Made by a program: the position numbers and the translations under genes. The notes under the pieces are model-generated. The model was not told the origin of the DNA. It searched no databases and saw nothing but the letters and a program-made list of their open reading frames with translations. Positions 1 to 8,291 of a stretch of DNA of 64,000 nt are shown one piece after another. The first letter of the stretch is position 1. The number at the start of each line of letters is the position of its first letter. Source of the DNA: JAGLOK01 sp963675575 (GTDB taxonomy: Bacteria; Bacillota; Clostridia; Christensenellales; UMGS416); NCBI GenBank assembly GCA_963675575.1, contig OY776378.1:2604001-2668000 (forward strand). The letters are read 5' to 3'.

Positions 1-1
1 G

Positions 2-1162
2 GGAGGAATGAGCTATGCGTGGGGTTCTTTCGTAGTTCCCTTAAAAGAAGAATTTGGTTGGACCGCCGCCCAAGCCAGTTTACCTTTTACATTTATGATT
101 ATCACATTTGCCATTATTATGATTCCTGCTGGGTGGGTGCAAGATAAAATCGGCCCAAGAAAAGTTGCGACAACCGGAGCGGTGACAATGTTTGTCGGCT
201 ACGGACTTTCAAGCCTTATCAAATATATCTCTACTCCGGGCTGGTTGATTTTCACATATGGAATAATAGTAGGAATATCCTGCGGACTTACATATTCATG
301 TATTGCTCCAACCGCACGCAAATGGTACCCCGACAGACCTGGATTTGCCGTGTCTACATCAGTAATGGGTTTTGGTCTTGCCGCAGTAGTAATCGCGCCT
401 CTTAAAAAAGCAATAATCCATTCCGTGGGAGTTGAAGGAACATTTCTGGTATTGGCTGTCCTTGCGGCCGTTTTAACATTGATAGGTGCACGGTTAATTA
501 AAAATCCTCCTGAAAATTATTCAGCAAAAAAACATACACCTAACTCTGACAAAAAATCCGAGAAACAAATATTTACAAAGGACGACATCCCACCCAAAGT
601 TTTTATTAAAACGCCATATTTCTATATCTTGTGGCTGGCACTGGCTATGGTTATTGGCGGAGGGCTGACAGCAATAGGACTCATCACGGCATACGGGGAA
701 GTAAATCTAAATCTGGCGCCGGCAGTCGCGGCAATCGCAATTTCATGCTATTCATTAGTAAACGGTTTGGGTAGGCCTTTAGCCGGATATCTGGCGGATC
801 GTGTGGGAACGCTAAAAGTGATGATAGTCATATATGCGATGCAAGCTGCAGTTTTTTTAGCTCTGCCATGGATTGCGGTAAACTTCGCTTTGCTAATCCT
901 CTGTTCTCTTTTACTGGGGCTGGGGTATGCCACTACTTTCGCACTGTTTCCTGTACTTGTCGCCGACAGATGTGGAACAAAGTATTTGGGTGTAAACTAC
1001 GGACTGGTCTTTAGCGCTTTTGCTATAGGCGCCATCACCGGATTGGTGGGATCATGGCTTTGGGATATAACTAATTCTTTTGTACCTGCATTTATGCTCG
1101 CGGGAGTTACAACTGTCATTGGACTAATCTTTTTGTTGATTTTGAATAAAAAACATAGTTAA
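2..1162 (+). CDS. MFS transporter, oxalate/formate antiporter (OFA) type, 5'-truncated by window edge
   Basis: This is a membrane permease with about eleven visible hydrophobic segments. The reading frame is open back to base 2, and the residues before the first ATG (position 8) continue the usual end of OFA transmembrane helix 1 (GGMSYAWGSF, compare GAIYAWSVF). I therefore think the true start lies upstream of the window; the GGAGG just before that ATG is too close to act as a ribosome site. The loop after helix 2 has the MFS pattern DKIGPRK, and the second half has the homologous ADRVGTLK. A charged central linker (about residues 165-200) separates the two halves, as in all MFS proteins. 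The family exchanges small carboxylates, but the substrate cannot be read from sequence. The gene ends just before a terminator hairpin that now carries an insertion sequence. Confidence 0.8.
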   Translation, partial: GGMSYAWGSFVVPLKEEFGWTAAQASLPFTFMIITFAIIMIPAGWVQDKIGPRKVATTGAVTMFVGYGLSSLIKYISTPGWLIFTYGIIVGISCGLTYSCIAPTARKWYPDRPGFAVSTSVMGFGLAAVVIAPLKKAIIHSVGVEGTFLVLAVLAAVLTLIGARLIKNPPENYSAKKHTPNSDKKSEKQIFTKDDIPPKVFIKTPYFYILWLALAMVIGGGLTAIGLITAYGEVNLNLAPAVAAIAISCYSLVNGLGRPLAGYLADRVGTLKVMIVIYAMQAAVFLALPWIAVNFALLILCSLLLGLGYATTFALFPVLVADRCGTKYLGVNYGLVFSAFAIGAITGLVGSWLWDITNSFVPAFMLAGVTTVIGLIFLLILNKKHS

Positions 1163-1190
1163 AAACATTTTGGAAGGATACGATATAAAA

Positions 1191-1212
1191 AGACGGCTAA
1201 ACTTAGCCGTCT
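1191..1212. repeat. Left copy of 22-bp palindromic direct repeat (terminator hairpin) flanking the IS
   Basis: This is a perfect inverted repeat with 10-nt arms (AGACGGCTAA / TTAGCCGTCT) and a 2-nt centre. It is identical to 2735-2756. It follows an A-run (1187-1190) on the MFS side, but its 3' T-run is missing because the insertion sequence begins directly after it. Confidence 0.85.
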
Positions 1213-1224
1213 CAGACTGTCGAA

Positions 1225-1261
1225 GAAAGCACCTATCTGTCGCAAGGCAAACGGTGCTTTC
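1225..1261 (-). terminator. Hairpin inside the IS left end, downstream of the transposase gene
   Basis: There are 9-bp complementary arms, GAAAGCACC (1225-1233) and GGTGCTTTC (1253-1261), around a 19-nt loop. The hairpin lies just past the transposase stop codon and has only a short T-rich tail. It may end transposase transcription or block read-through into the element. Confidence 0.5.
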
Positions 1262-1321
1262 TCGCTTTACCGATATAATTATAGAGAAATTGCGTAAATT
1301 ACAGAAGAAAACAGGGCCAAC

Positions 1322-2671
1322 CTAAGCCCACAAAGCCATCTTTTTAAGGTTCATACATGCAAACTTGAGAGTTATCCAACCGGACACTCTCTTTATACCT
1401 CGATATGGTGTATATCTCATCGCATGTTTCTCCTTAGCATCTGCGAAGACCCTTTCAATAGTTTGACTCCTTAACGCATAAGTTGCTTTGCCTAAATACG
1501 AATGTCTGAAGTCTTCTGCTCGTTCTATGTAATTTTGCCAAATATGTTTTATTGCTACTTTTTGATGATTAAGGCTGTGAGTGCATTTTTTAAGATGTGG
1601 ACAACTACTGCATATTATAGGATTACTCTTGTATTGTCTGTACCCGTTTCTGTCTGTCGTTGCATATTTTAAAACTTCATTGTTTGGGCAGATTACGCAA
1701 TCATAATATTCGTCATATACATACTCGTATGGTTTGAAAAACTCCTTTTTACTCATGGGTCTTTTATAAGGCAATGATGGATTTCGATTATCGTCAAATA
1801 TCTTTTTGCATATCCACGGTGTTTTGTACGCTGCATCTGCTGCAACAGTTTGAACTTCTTTAAATTTACTGGTCACCTTATCATAAATTGCATCTAAAAC
1901 TTTACTGTCGTGGATATTTCCCGCTGTAGTTACATTGCCTAGAACAAAGCCATTTCTATCACATGCGGTGTGTGTTGTGTACGCAAATTCTACTTTATGG
2001 TCACCTTTTCTAAATATTCCGCTGTCAGGGTCTGTATTTGATACTGTGATTTCTCTTGTTGCTCCTGATGATGGAATATTATCATTATCATCGTTGTCTT
2101 TGAATGGTTTTTTTCCTTTTGACTTTCTATCTGCATCTATTTCTTTGCGAAGTTGTTCGTCATATACCCTTGCTCCGATTTTTGCTGTTTCCTTATGCTT
2201 TTTGTTCTTATTGGCATTTGCTTTAATATGTGTTGCATCGATAAATATCGTTTCAACTTTTATGAAATCTCGTCTTATTGCTTCCTCTAAAATATGACTA
2301 AATATTTCTTCGAATATTTCAGGTGTGAACTTATGCAAAAAGTTATAGCTCAATGTTGAAAAGTGCGGTATCTTGTCTGTGAAATCATATCCTAAAAACC
2401 ATCTGTAGGCTATATTTACTTCCACTTCTTTTGTTGTTTGTCTTAGCGATCTTATTCCAAACAAATGTTGTATCAGTACCATTTTTACCAGTACTTTTGG
2501 GTCAATTGCTGGTCTACCGATATCTTTGCTATATTTATCTTCTACTAATTCATATATGAACTCAAAGTCCATCACTTTATTGACTTTCCTTAATAGATGA
2601 TTCTTCGGAACTAGGCTTTCTACACTTACCAGCTGTATTTGTTCGCTTTTGTTTTTTTGTTTTTCTATCAT
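1322..2671 (-). CDS. IS1182-family transposase (DDE)
   Basis: The 449-residue protein has an N-terminal DUF772-like domain (about 30-130: GRPAIDPKVLVKMVLIQHL, then PHFSTLSYNF). It is followed by an RNase-H-fold catalytic domain. The likely acidic triad is D145 (IDATHIKAN), D279 (AADAAYKTPW) and E406 (IERVFADAKEKHAMRYT). A cysteine group near 327-363 (CPN, CSSCPHLKKC) suggests a zinc-binding insert, as in other IS1182 transposases. The length fits the family. The ribosome site is weak (GTGGGC), which is usual for transposases. I see no frameshift or internal stop. Confidence 0.93.
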   Translation of the reverse strand: MIEKQKNKSEQIQLVSVESLVPKNHLLRKVNKVMDFEFIYELVEDKYSKDIGRPAIDPKVLVKMVLIQHLFGIRSLRQTTKEVEVNIAYRWFLGYDFTDKIPHFSTLSYNFLHKFTPEIFEEIFSHILEEAIRRDFIKVETIFIDATHIKANANKNKKHKETAKIGARVYDEQLRKEIDADRKSKGKKPFKDNDDNDNIPSSGATREITVSNTDPDSGIFRKGDHKVEFAYTTHTACDRNGFVLGNVTTAGNIHDSKVLDAIYDKVTSKFKEVQTVAADAAYKTPWICKKIFDDNRNPSLPYKRPMSKKEFFKPYEYVYDEYYDCVICPNNEVLKYATTDRNGYRQYKSNPIICSSCPHLKKCTHSLNHQKVAIKHIWQNYIERAEDFRHSYLGKATYALRSQTIERVFADAKEKHAMRYTPYRGIKRVSGWITLKFACMNLKKMALWA

Positions 2672-2734
2672 TTTGTGCCCACTTCTATTATACCAAAAAA
2701 AGCCATTCCTTAGAATGACTTTTTCGACAGTCTG

Positions 2735-2756
2735 AGACGGCTAAACTTAGCCGTCT
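2735..2756. repeat. Right copy of the 22-bp palindrome; retained half of a bidirectional terminator
   Basis: This copy is identical to 1191-1212. It still carries its T-run side (CCGTCTTTCG) facing hcp. Together the two copies reconstruct one original A-run/hairpin/T-run terminator between the convergent MFS and hcp genes, now split by the insertion sequence. Confidence 0.8.
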
Positions 2757-2793
2757 TTCGTTGCATATTAAATTTAAAAATTTTTAGCCGCGA

Positions 2794-4416
2794 TTAAGCC
2801 ATAAACAACGCAACATCTTCATCCGCTGTCTTAATCCCTGCGATTCCGAATTTTTCCACCAAAACTTTAGTGACATTCGGCGATAAGAATCCTGGAAGCG
2901 TGGGTCCTAAATGAATATTCTTTACGCCTAAGTATAGCAGCGCCAAAAGCACAATGACAGCTTTTTGCTCATACCAAGCAATGTTATATACAATGGGCAA
3001 ATCATTGATGTCGTCAAGCCCGAAAATTTCTTTGAGCTTCATTGCGATAACAACAAGTGAATATGAGTCATTGCACTGACCAGCATCCAACACGCGAGGT
3101 ATGCCACCGATGTCTCCAAGATCCAATTTGTTGTATCTGTATTTCGCGCAGCCCGCAGTTAAAATTACCGTATCTTCGGGAAGCTTTTGCGCAAACTCGC
3201 TGTAATAATCACGGGATTTCATCCTGCCGTCACATCCCGCCATCACAAAAAACTTTTTAATAGCGCCGGTTTTTACTGCATCAACAACTTTGTCCGCTAG
3301 CGCAAATACCTGATTGTGCGCAAATCCGCCGACAATGCTTCCGGTTTCAATTTCTGTTGGCGCAGGCAGTTCTTTTGCCATTTTGATTATCTCCGAAAAA
3401 TCTTTTTTACCGCTTTCTTCCGCTAAAATGTGAGTGCATCCTGGGTATCCTGATGAATTCGTTGTGAATATTCGCTGCCTAATTTCTTCTTTCCTAGGCG
3501 GCACAATGCAGTTTGTAGTAAACAAAATCGGCCCGTTGAAAAACTCAAACTCCTCAAGTTGTTTCCACCACGAGTTTCCATAATTGCCTACGAAATTGTC
3601 ATACTTTTTAAAAGCCGGATAATAATGAGCGGGTAGCATTTCGCCATGGGTATAAACATCCACTCCCGTATTTTTTGTTTGCTCAAGCAGCTGTTCCAAA
3701 TCCGTTAAATCATGCCCGGATATAAGTATGGCGGGCTTATTGCGCACACCAATATTTACTTTGGTAATCTCGGGATTGCCAAACTTAGATGTGTTGGCAT
3801 CATCCAAAAGCGCCATAGCTTTAACTCCATGCTCACCCGTTTTAAGCGTTAGTGCAACAAGCTCATCCGCAGAAATGGTATCATCCAGCGTAGCCGCCAA
3901 AGCTTGGTAAATAAAATCATATATCTCGAGGTTTTCTTTGCCTATATTGAGCGCGTGCTCAACATAAGCCGCTATGCCTTTGAGTCCGTAGATTATCATT
4001 TCACGAAGTGAGCGAACGTCTTCATTTTCAGTTGACAGCACTCCGATACCAGCCGCTTTCTCCAACATTTCTTCTTTGCTTTTTACTGTAAACACTGCGG
4101 CATCATGTAATTTGTCTGCTGAAACACTAGTTTTAATGCCGTCGCGCAATTCAATCATTTTAATTATCTTTTCTTCAAAAGCCGCGTCATCAAAGTTTGC
4201 ATTTGTTATCGTCATAAACAAACTGTTTGCGACCAAGTGATTAATTTCAGCGTCAGGAGCAGCTTTCCCCGCTTGCACCAAATATGATATCCCTTTTAAT
4301 GTGTACACAAGCAAGTCCTGAAGCTTTGCAACTTCTTCGTTTTTGCCGCAAACTCCTCGGATGGTACAGCCCGTTCCTTTAGCTGTTTCCTGACATTGGT
4401 AACAAAACATACCCAT
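2794..4416 (-). CDS. hcp: Hybrid-cluster protein (hydroxylamine/NO reductase)
   Basis: This cytoplasmic iron-sulfur enzyme reduces hydroxylamine in vitro and is linked to NO and nitrosative-stress handling in anaerobes. The N-terminal cluster cysteines are C5, C8, C17 and C23 (spacing x2, x8, x5), the arrangement of class I proteins such as Desulfovibrio Hcp. Ligands of the hybrid 4Fe-2S-2O cluster can be recognised in order: [58 protein letters not shown] and [10 protein letters not shown]. At 540 residues it is close to full length. The start is set by AGGAGG nine bases upstream. It follows the cupin gene by 15 bp, so the two form an operon driven from the FNR-type promoter near 4.8 kb. Confidence 0.96.
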   Translation of the reverse strand: MGMFCYQCQETAKGTGCTIRGVCGKNEEVAKLQDLLVYTLKGISYLVQAGKAAPDAEINHLVANSLFMTITNANFDDAAFEEKIIKMIELRDGIKTSVSADKLHDAAVFTVKSKEEMLEKAAGIGVLSTENEDVRSLREMIIYGLKGIAAYVEHALNIGKENLEIYDFIYQALAATLDDTISADELVALTLKTGEHGVKAMALLDDANTSKFGNPEITKVNIGVRNKPAILISGHDLTDLEQLLEQTKNTGVDVYTHGEMLPAHYYPAFKKYDNFVGNYGNSWWKQLEEFEFFNGPILFTTNCIVPPRKEEIRQRIFTTNSSGYPGCTHILAEESGKKDFSEIIKMAKELPAPTEIETGSIVGGFAHNQVFALADKVVDAVKTGAIKKFFVMAGCDGRMKSRDYYSEFAQKLPEDTVILTAGCAKYRYNKLDLGDIGGIPRVLDAGQCNDSYSLVVIAMKLKEIFGLDDINDLPIVYNIAWYEQKAVIVLLALLYLGVKNIHLGPTLPGFLSPNVTKVLVEKFGIAGIKTADEDVALFMA

Positions 4417-4431
4417 AATTAATTCCTCCTG

Positions 4432-4755
4432 TTATTTCTTAAAATTTTCTGGTGCCGGAGACTTCACGACGATTAGCTCTAATACATCTTTGTTAAGGTT
4501 TTCAACATTCATCTTTGTATCGATAGGAATTTTTAATACGCTTCCTTTATCATACGTTTGTATATCTTGGTCGTTAAGGCCGATTGACAATCTGCCCCGT
4601 ACAACTGTCATATACACATTTGAATTTGAAAAATGCTCGGGTAATCCTTCATCTTTGTTGAATACCATGTGAATATAGTTGATGTTTTCATCAAAAATTA
4701 CTTTCTCTACCGCTTTTTTATCACCCGTTGATATTTTAAAAATTTGTTCTATCAT
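4432..4755 (-). CDS. Small cupin-fold protein
   Basis: This 107-residue protein is a single cupin barrel: the sequence alternates short strands with a central GRLSIGLNDQDIQTYDKGSVLKIP-like stretch (about 54-77), which is the second half of a cupin motif. The metal-binding histidine pattern is incomplete: H41 in LPEHFSNSN is present, but the usual H-x-H pair is not. It may therefore bind ligand without a metal. The start follows GGAGGG. It is the first gene of the operon with hcp, so it probably acts in the same response; its biochemical role is unknown. Confidence 0.75.
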   Translation of the reverse strand: MIEQIFKISTGDKKAVEKVIFDENINYIHMVFNKDEGLPEHFSNSNVYMTVVRGRLSIGLNDQDIQTYDKGSVLKIPIDTKMNVENLNKDVLELIVVKSPAPENFKK

Positions 4756-4790
4756 ATCGTTACCCTCCGCACATAAATTTGATTGTGTTA

Positions 4791-4832
4791 ATTATATGTC
4801 AAAGTCGATTTGATTTATGTTGCATTTGCAAC
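4791..4832 (-). promoter_or_regulatory. Promoter of cupin-hcp operon with FNR/Crp-type site at -41.5
   Basis: The -10 box TATAAT is at 4791-4796 and there is no good -35 box. Upstream, 4819-4832 reads GTTGC-N4-GCAAC on either strand. This 5-4-5 inverted repeat has the geometry of Crp/FNR family sites. Its centre lies 29 nt upstream of the -10 hexamer, which puts it at -41.5 relative to the expected start. That is the class II activator position. Confidence 0.65.
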
Positions 4833-4898
4833 GTTATAGTTATTAATTTGTTTTTAAATAAATAATAATAAACTTGTATAATCTAAACAAAGGTGAGT

Positions 4899-6659
4899 CT
4901 ATTTCTCCGCCCAGCTCTCAGCAATGCAGGCTTCAGCCACTATCGGCAAAGCTTTAACATATTTTCCGCCCGCTTCTTCCATTGTTTCTTTTAGCAGCAA
5001 GGCCATATCTGTCGCTTTGCCCGCATCGCACTCGATTACTATTTCATCGTGTATTGCGGCAATTATATATGTGTCAGTTCCTATGAGGCGCTTGTGCAGC
5101 ATACCCAACGCGTTTTTCAAAATATCAGCGGCCGAGCCCTGAACCGGAGTATTAAACCTGCCAGACATTCCGGAAGATTCGTTATATGTATGCTTTCTTC
5201 CCGCCAAAGTTCTTGAGATTGAAGGCAAAGTTTTCTTTAAATATTTGTGCCATGTTTCCACGCCTTTATATCCCCTGAAAAAGCGCATTCTGAAAAGATT
5301 CGCCTCATCCAGTGTCATATTCACTCCGTAAATATCGGCCGAGTACGCCTGAAGGCCGGCGGCTCCCATACCAAAAACCAGTCCGAAATTAACCGCCTTT
5401 GCCGCCTGACGCTCCTCTTTTGTGATATTGTCCATTTTATTTCCCGATATAAGAGAGGCTGTAAGTCTGTGCAAGTCCTCGCCCGCGCGATAAGCTTCAA
5501 TCATTCTTTCGTCTTTTGATATCTCGGCTATCACTCTAAGTTCAATCTGCGAATAATCCGCTATCACCATGCTGCGTCCACTAGGCGCCACAAAACAACT
5601 GCGAAATTCCTTTTCTCTTGGGATCTGCTGAATATTGGGTTCACTGCAACTCATCCTTCCGCTCCAAGCACCGTTTTGCATATAGTGAGGATGAAGTCTA
5701 CCTGTTTTTACATTTATTTGCTTTGGTAAAGAATAGAGAAAGCTGGAAAGCGCCTTTGCCGAATGTCTATATTTGAATATCGACTTGACGATAGGATGAT
5801 CGGAAAATTGCATGAGTTCGTGTTTCGATGTGTTTTCAACGTCTATCTTATTCCTGCGCAAAAGCTCCAACACCTGCTTATTGCTGTCGAGATTTAGTTC
5901 CTGTCTCACTTCTTCACCGAAAAAGCCCATTTGCACTGTGGGATAGCCCGTGTATGGATAAAGTTCTTCGATTGCTTCCTTTTGCTGAATTTCAACTTTT
6001 CTCTGCAGGCTTGCCCATTTTTCCGTATCAAGGTATATGCCGTTATATTCAAGGTCGGCCACAGCATACACACAAGCAAACTCAAGCCGTGCGGTTTCAA
6101 TAAGATCATTGTCTTTTATGTGAGCAATCATTTTCTGCCTTAGCGGTAGAAGTATTGCCGAATCGCTTGCGGCATACTGAAGCTGACTTTGGGAAAGTTC
6201 TGCCGAAAAATCACTTTTTTGCTCTTCTTTAGGCAAATCAATCCCAAGATAGTGTTCCACCAATGCACCTAGGCCTGCTCGTTTTGGTCCTGCTGATGTT
6301 CTGAGAATCTGTGCGGCGAGCATCGTGTCAAAAAGCGGACCTTCCACATATATTCCGTTCGCTTTTAAAAACTGCAAATCAAACTTCGCATTCTGAAAAA
6401 CTTTTACTGCGCTTCCGCACAGCAAAGTATTCAAAGTGTCCACACATTCAGGCAATATCTCAAAACAATCCAGCACAAGTGTCGTGTATCCCTCGGCTGA
6501 AATTTGAAGCAAGCGAAGGCGATCTGTATGTGGGTCAAGCCCGGTTGTTTCCGTATCCACCGCTAAAATTTCCGCACTGAGAAATCCCTTTATTGCTGTA
6601 ATAGCCTCTTCGGGATTGTTTATATAAGTCCAGCTTTTATTGTGAAGTTCCTGCGTCAT
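4899..6659 (-). CDS. Family A DNA polymerase with 3'-5' exonuclease, no 5' nuclease domain
   Basis: The 586-residue protein contains a DnaQ-type proofreading domain and a Pol I polymerase domain but starts directly at the exonuclease. It is a natural Klenow-like enzyme. Exo motifs are intact: D35-x-E37 (VDTETTG), N90/D94 (QNAKFDL) and Y162/D166 (YAASD). Polymerase motif A is DYSQIELR (368-375), motif B is R417-x3-K421-x3-F425-x3-F429, and motif C is HDE (537-539). In motif B the last position is Phe where E. coli Pol I has Tyr766. Stand-alone proteins of this form exist in some Bacillota and Actinobacteria, and a conventional polA with the flap nuclease is probably elsewhere. The gene stands alone, divergent from the acetyltransferase at 6751. 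Confidence 0.92.
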   Translation of the reverse strand: MTQELHNKSWTYINNPEEAITAIKGFLSAEILAVDTETTGLDPHTDRLRLLQISAEGYTTLVLDCFEILPECVDTLNTLLCGSAVKVFQNAKFDLQFLKANGIYVEGPLFDTMLAAQILRTSAGPKRAGLGALVEHYLGIDLPKEEQKSDFSAELSQSQLQYAASDSAILLPLRQKMIAHIKDNDLIETARLEFACVYAVADLEYNGIYLDTEKWASLQRKVEIQQKEAIEELYPYTGYPTVQMGFFGEEVRQELNLDSNKQVLELLRRNKIDVENTSKHELMQFSDHPIVKSIFKYRHSAKALSSFLYSLPKQINVKTGRLHPHYMQNGAWSGRMSCSEPNIQQIPREKEFRSCFVAPSGRSMVIADYSQIELRVIAEISKDERMIEAYRAGEDLHRLTASLISGNKMDNITKEERQAAKAVNFGLVFGMGAAGLQAYSADIYGVNMTLDEANLFRMRFFRGYKGVETWHKYLKKTLPSISRTLAGRKHTYNESSGMSGRFNTPVQGSAADILKNALGMLHKRLIGTDTYIIAAIHDEIVIECDAGKATDMALLLKETMEEAGGKYVKALPIVAEACIAESWAEK

Positions 6660-6750
6660 TTGCTATCCGCCCTTTATTCTATTATATCATGTTAAGATTT
6701 GTTTGATAATAATTGTTTTAATGGTATAATTTTATAAAAGAGGTGATTTT

Positions 6751-7310
6751 ATGCTTAATCATAAAGGTTCTTCGGTTCTTGAAACAAAACGGCTTGTGTT
6801 GCGTAAATTTACGTTGGAAGACGCTGATGACATGTATAACAACTGGGCAAATGATGACGAAGTTACAGTAAATCTCACATGGCCTACTCATACAGATAAA
6901 ACTGTTAGCAAAAATGTCATCTCATCGTGGCTTGAAGAATATTCAAACAACGAATTCTATCAATGGGCTATAGTAATAAAAGAAAGCGGAAATGTTATAG
7001 GCAGTATTTCTTTAATGGATATAAATAATAGTCTGGAAATGTGTGAAGTCGGATATTGCATAGGAAGATTATTTTGGAATAAAGGGCTAGTAACTGAGGC
7101 TTTCAGCCGAATAATTAAATTCGCATTATTAGATGTGGATTTTAACAGAATTACTGGTCGCCATCGTGTAGGAAATCCCGCTTCCGGAAGAGTTATGGAA
7201 AATGCAACATGAAGTATGAAGGACTTTTAAGGCAAATAATGAAAAACAGCAAAGGAGAATTTGCCGATTGCAAATATTATTCCATATTAAAAGGAGACTA
7301 TAACGCATAG
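6751..7310 (+). pseudogene. GNAT (RimJ/RimL-type) acetyltransferase broken by a one-base frameshift
   Basis: The first frame encodes 153 residues of a RimJ/RimL-like N-acetyltransferase: ETKRLVLRKFTLEDADDMYNN at the N-terminus, then EVGYCIGRLFWNKGLVTEA and NPASGRVMEN of the acetyl-CoA site. It stops at TGA 7210-7212. One base off-frame, the normal C-terminus continues at once (MKYEGLLRQIMKNSKGEF, then CKYYSILKGDY) and ends at TAG 7308-7310. The break falls in GCAACATG (7204-7211), where one base is missing compared with the expected Ala-Gly-Met. This is either a real inactivating deletion or a sequencing error. The start ATG at 6751 has AGAGGTG upstream. Confidence 0.85.
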
Positions 7311-7323
7311 TCCCCAAAGTATC

Positions 7324-7356
7324 AAAAAAATCCCGAATTTATTTGGGGATTTTTTT
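7324..7356. terminator. Bidirectional intrinsic terminator
   Basis: An A-run, ATCCC, a loop, GGGGAT and a T-run (AAAAAAATCCC / GGGGATTTTTTT). It serves the acetyltransferase on the plus strand and the TrhA gene on the minus strand. Confidence 0.8.
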
Positions 7357-7467
7357 CTTTATTTTTATAACCGCTCAAAAAACGCAAGAGACAAAAAAGC
7401 ATGAACGCAGTGAATTTTTTGTCTTTTGTAAGACTCTCGGCTTGAATCATTAAAGCCGAATTATACG

Positions 7468-8124
7468 TCAGCGCGGAAGCACATATAAGTATATCATAAA
7501 GAAATGACACGCCGTCCCGCCCAACACACACAAATGCCACACCATGTGGTGAAACTTGAACATCCTGATTGCATAAAACAAGACGCCTATTGTGTAAAAT
7601 ATTCCGCCGAGCATCAGTAAAAACATCCCGGTGGATGAAACCAGCGGATAAATGGTGGGTATCAGCAATGCGACTGTCCAGCCCATTGCAAGATAAATGA
7701 CCACATGTACAGGGATAAATCTGTTATAAAATAAGGAACGGAACAAAATACCAACAGCCGCCAAGGACCACTGAATGACCAAAATGGTCGTTCCCAGAGT
7801 CCCTCCAATCATCGTCAGGCAAAACGGTGTATACGTTCCCGCGATGAGCACATAAATAGCGCTGTGGTCTAAGATGCGAAACACCTTTCGCAGCGTGCCT
7901 CCCTTTTTCGCAAAAGCATGGCAAAACGTGGACATTAAATATAGCAGCAGCATGCTGACACCAAATACTATAGCCCCTGTTACATCGGCTGCATTGCCAT
8001 GTTTAACGGATGTTATAATCAGCAGAGTTAGCGCCGCAATGCTCAGGCTCGCACCGATACCATGGGTAATGGAGTTTGCGACTTCCTCTCCTGCTGTCAA
8101 TGATTGTCTTTTTATCTTTTTCAT
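7468..8124 (-). CDS. trhA: TrhA / hemolysin III family membrane protein (PAQR)
   Basis: The 218-residue protein has seven predicted membrane helices and the PAQR zinc-site pattern: NSITHGIGA near the N-terminus, STFCHAF, LDHSAIYVLIAGTYTPFCL in the middle, and WHLCVLGGTACHFF at the end. Family members (YqfA/TrhA, Bacillus hemolysin III) influence membrane fluidity; haemolysis is a historical assay result rather than a known role. The start is supported by AGGTGCG seven bases upstream. The promoter region carries an operator of inverted and direct repeats (8141-8211), so expression is probably repressed by a regulator that is not in this window. Confidence 0.9.
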   Translation of the reverse strand: MKKIKRQSLTAGEEVANSITHGIGASLSIAALTLLIITSVKHGNAADVTGAIVFGVSMLLLYLMSTFCHAFAKKGGTLRKVFRILDHSAIYVLIAGTYTPFCLTMIGGTLGTTILVIQWSLAAVGILFRSLFYNRFIPVHVVIYLAMGWTVALLIPTIYPLVSSTGMFLLMLGGIFYTIGVLFYAIRMFKFHHMVWHLCVLGGTACHFFMIYLYVLPR

Positions 8125-8160
8125 ATCGCACCTCGAATTTTATGCAGAATTACTCTGCGT

Positions 8161-8211
8161 GATTACTATATCTAGCATAGTAATCTTAATACGAATTACT
8201 CTGTCTGTCAA
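8161..8211 (-). promoter_or_regulatory. trhA promoter with repeat-rich operator
   Basis: On the minus strand, TTGACA (8206-8211), a 17-bp spacer and TAAGAT (8183-8188). A perfect 9-bp inverted repeat, GATTACTAT-N7-ATAGTAATC (8161-8185), overlaps the -10 and start region. The element AGAGTAATTC occurs twice more, in the spacer and just downstream (around 8146-8155). There are thus four AGTAAT half-sites within 70 bp. Confidence 0.7.
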
Positions 8212-8291
8212 GGTAATTTTGGTGCCTGATTGTAAACTATTTTTTTATAAATATGATATACTTAATTGTAAAAACAAAAAGGGGCGGAAGT

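Larger units (their letters stand above)
1213..2734 (-). mobile_element. IS1182-like insertion sequence, 1522 bp
   Basis: The two ends are inverted copies of CAGACTGTCGAA, extending imperfectly to about 15 bp: left end at 1213, right end read backwards from 2734. The element carries one transposase gene and is flanked on both sides by the same 22-bp palindrome, which I read as target duplication at a terminator. The reading frame and both termini are intact, so the copy may be active. Confidence 0.85.

Noticed and set aside
1..7. GGGAGGA as ribosome site for the first ATG at position 8
   Set aside because: Spacing is only one base, and the frame upstream continues the expected helix 1 sequence, so the gene is truncated by the window.
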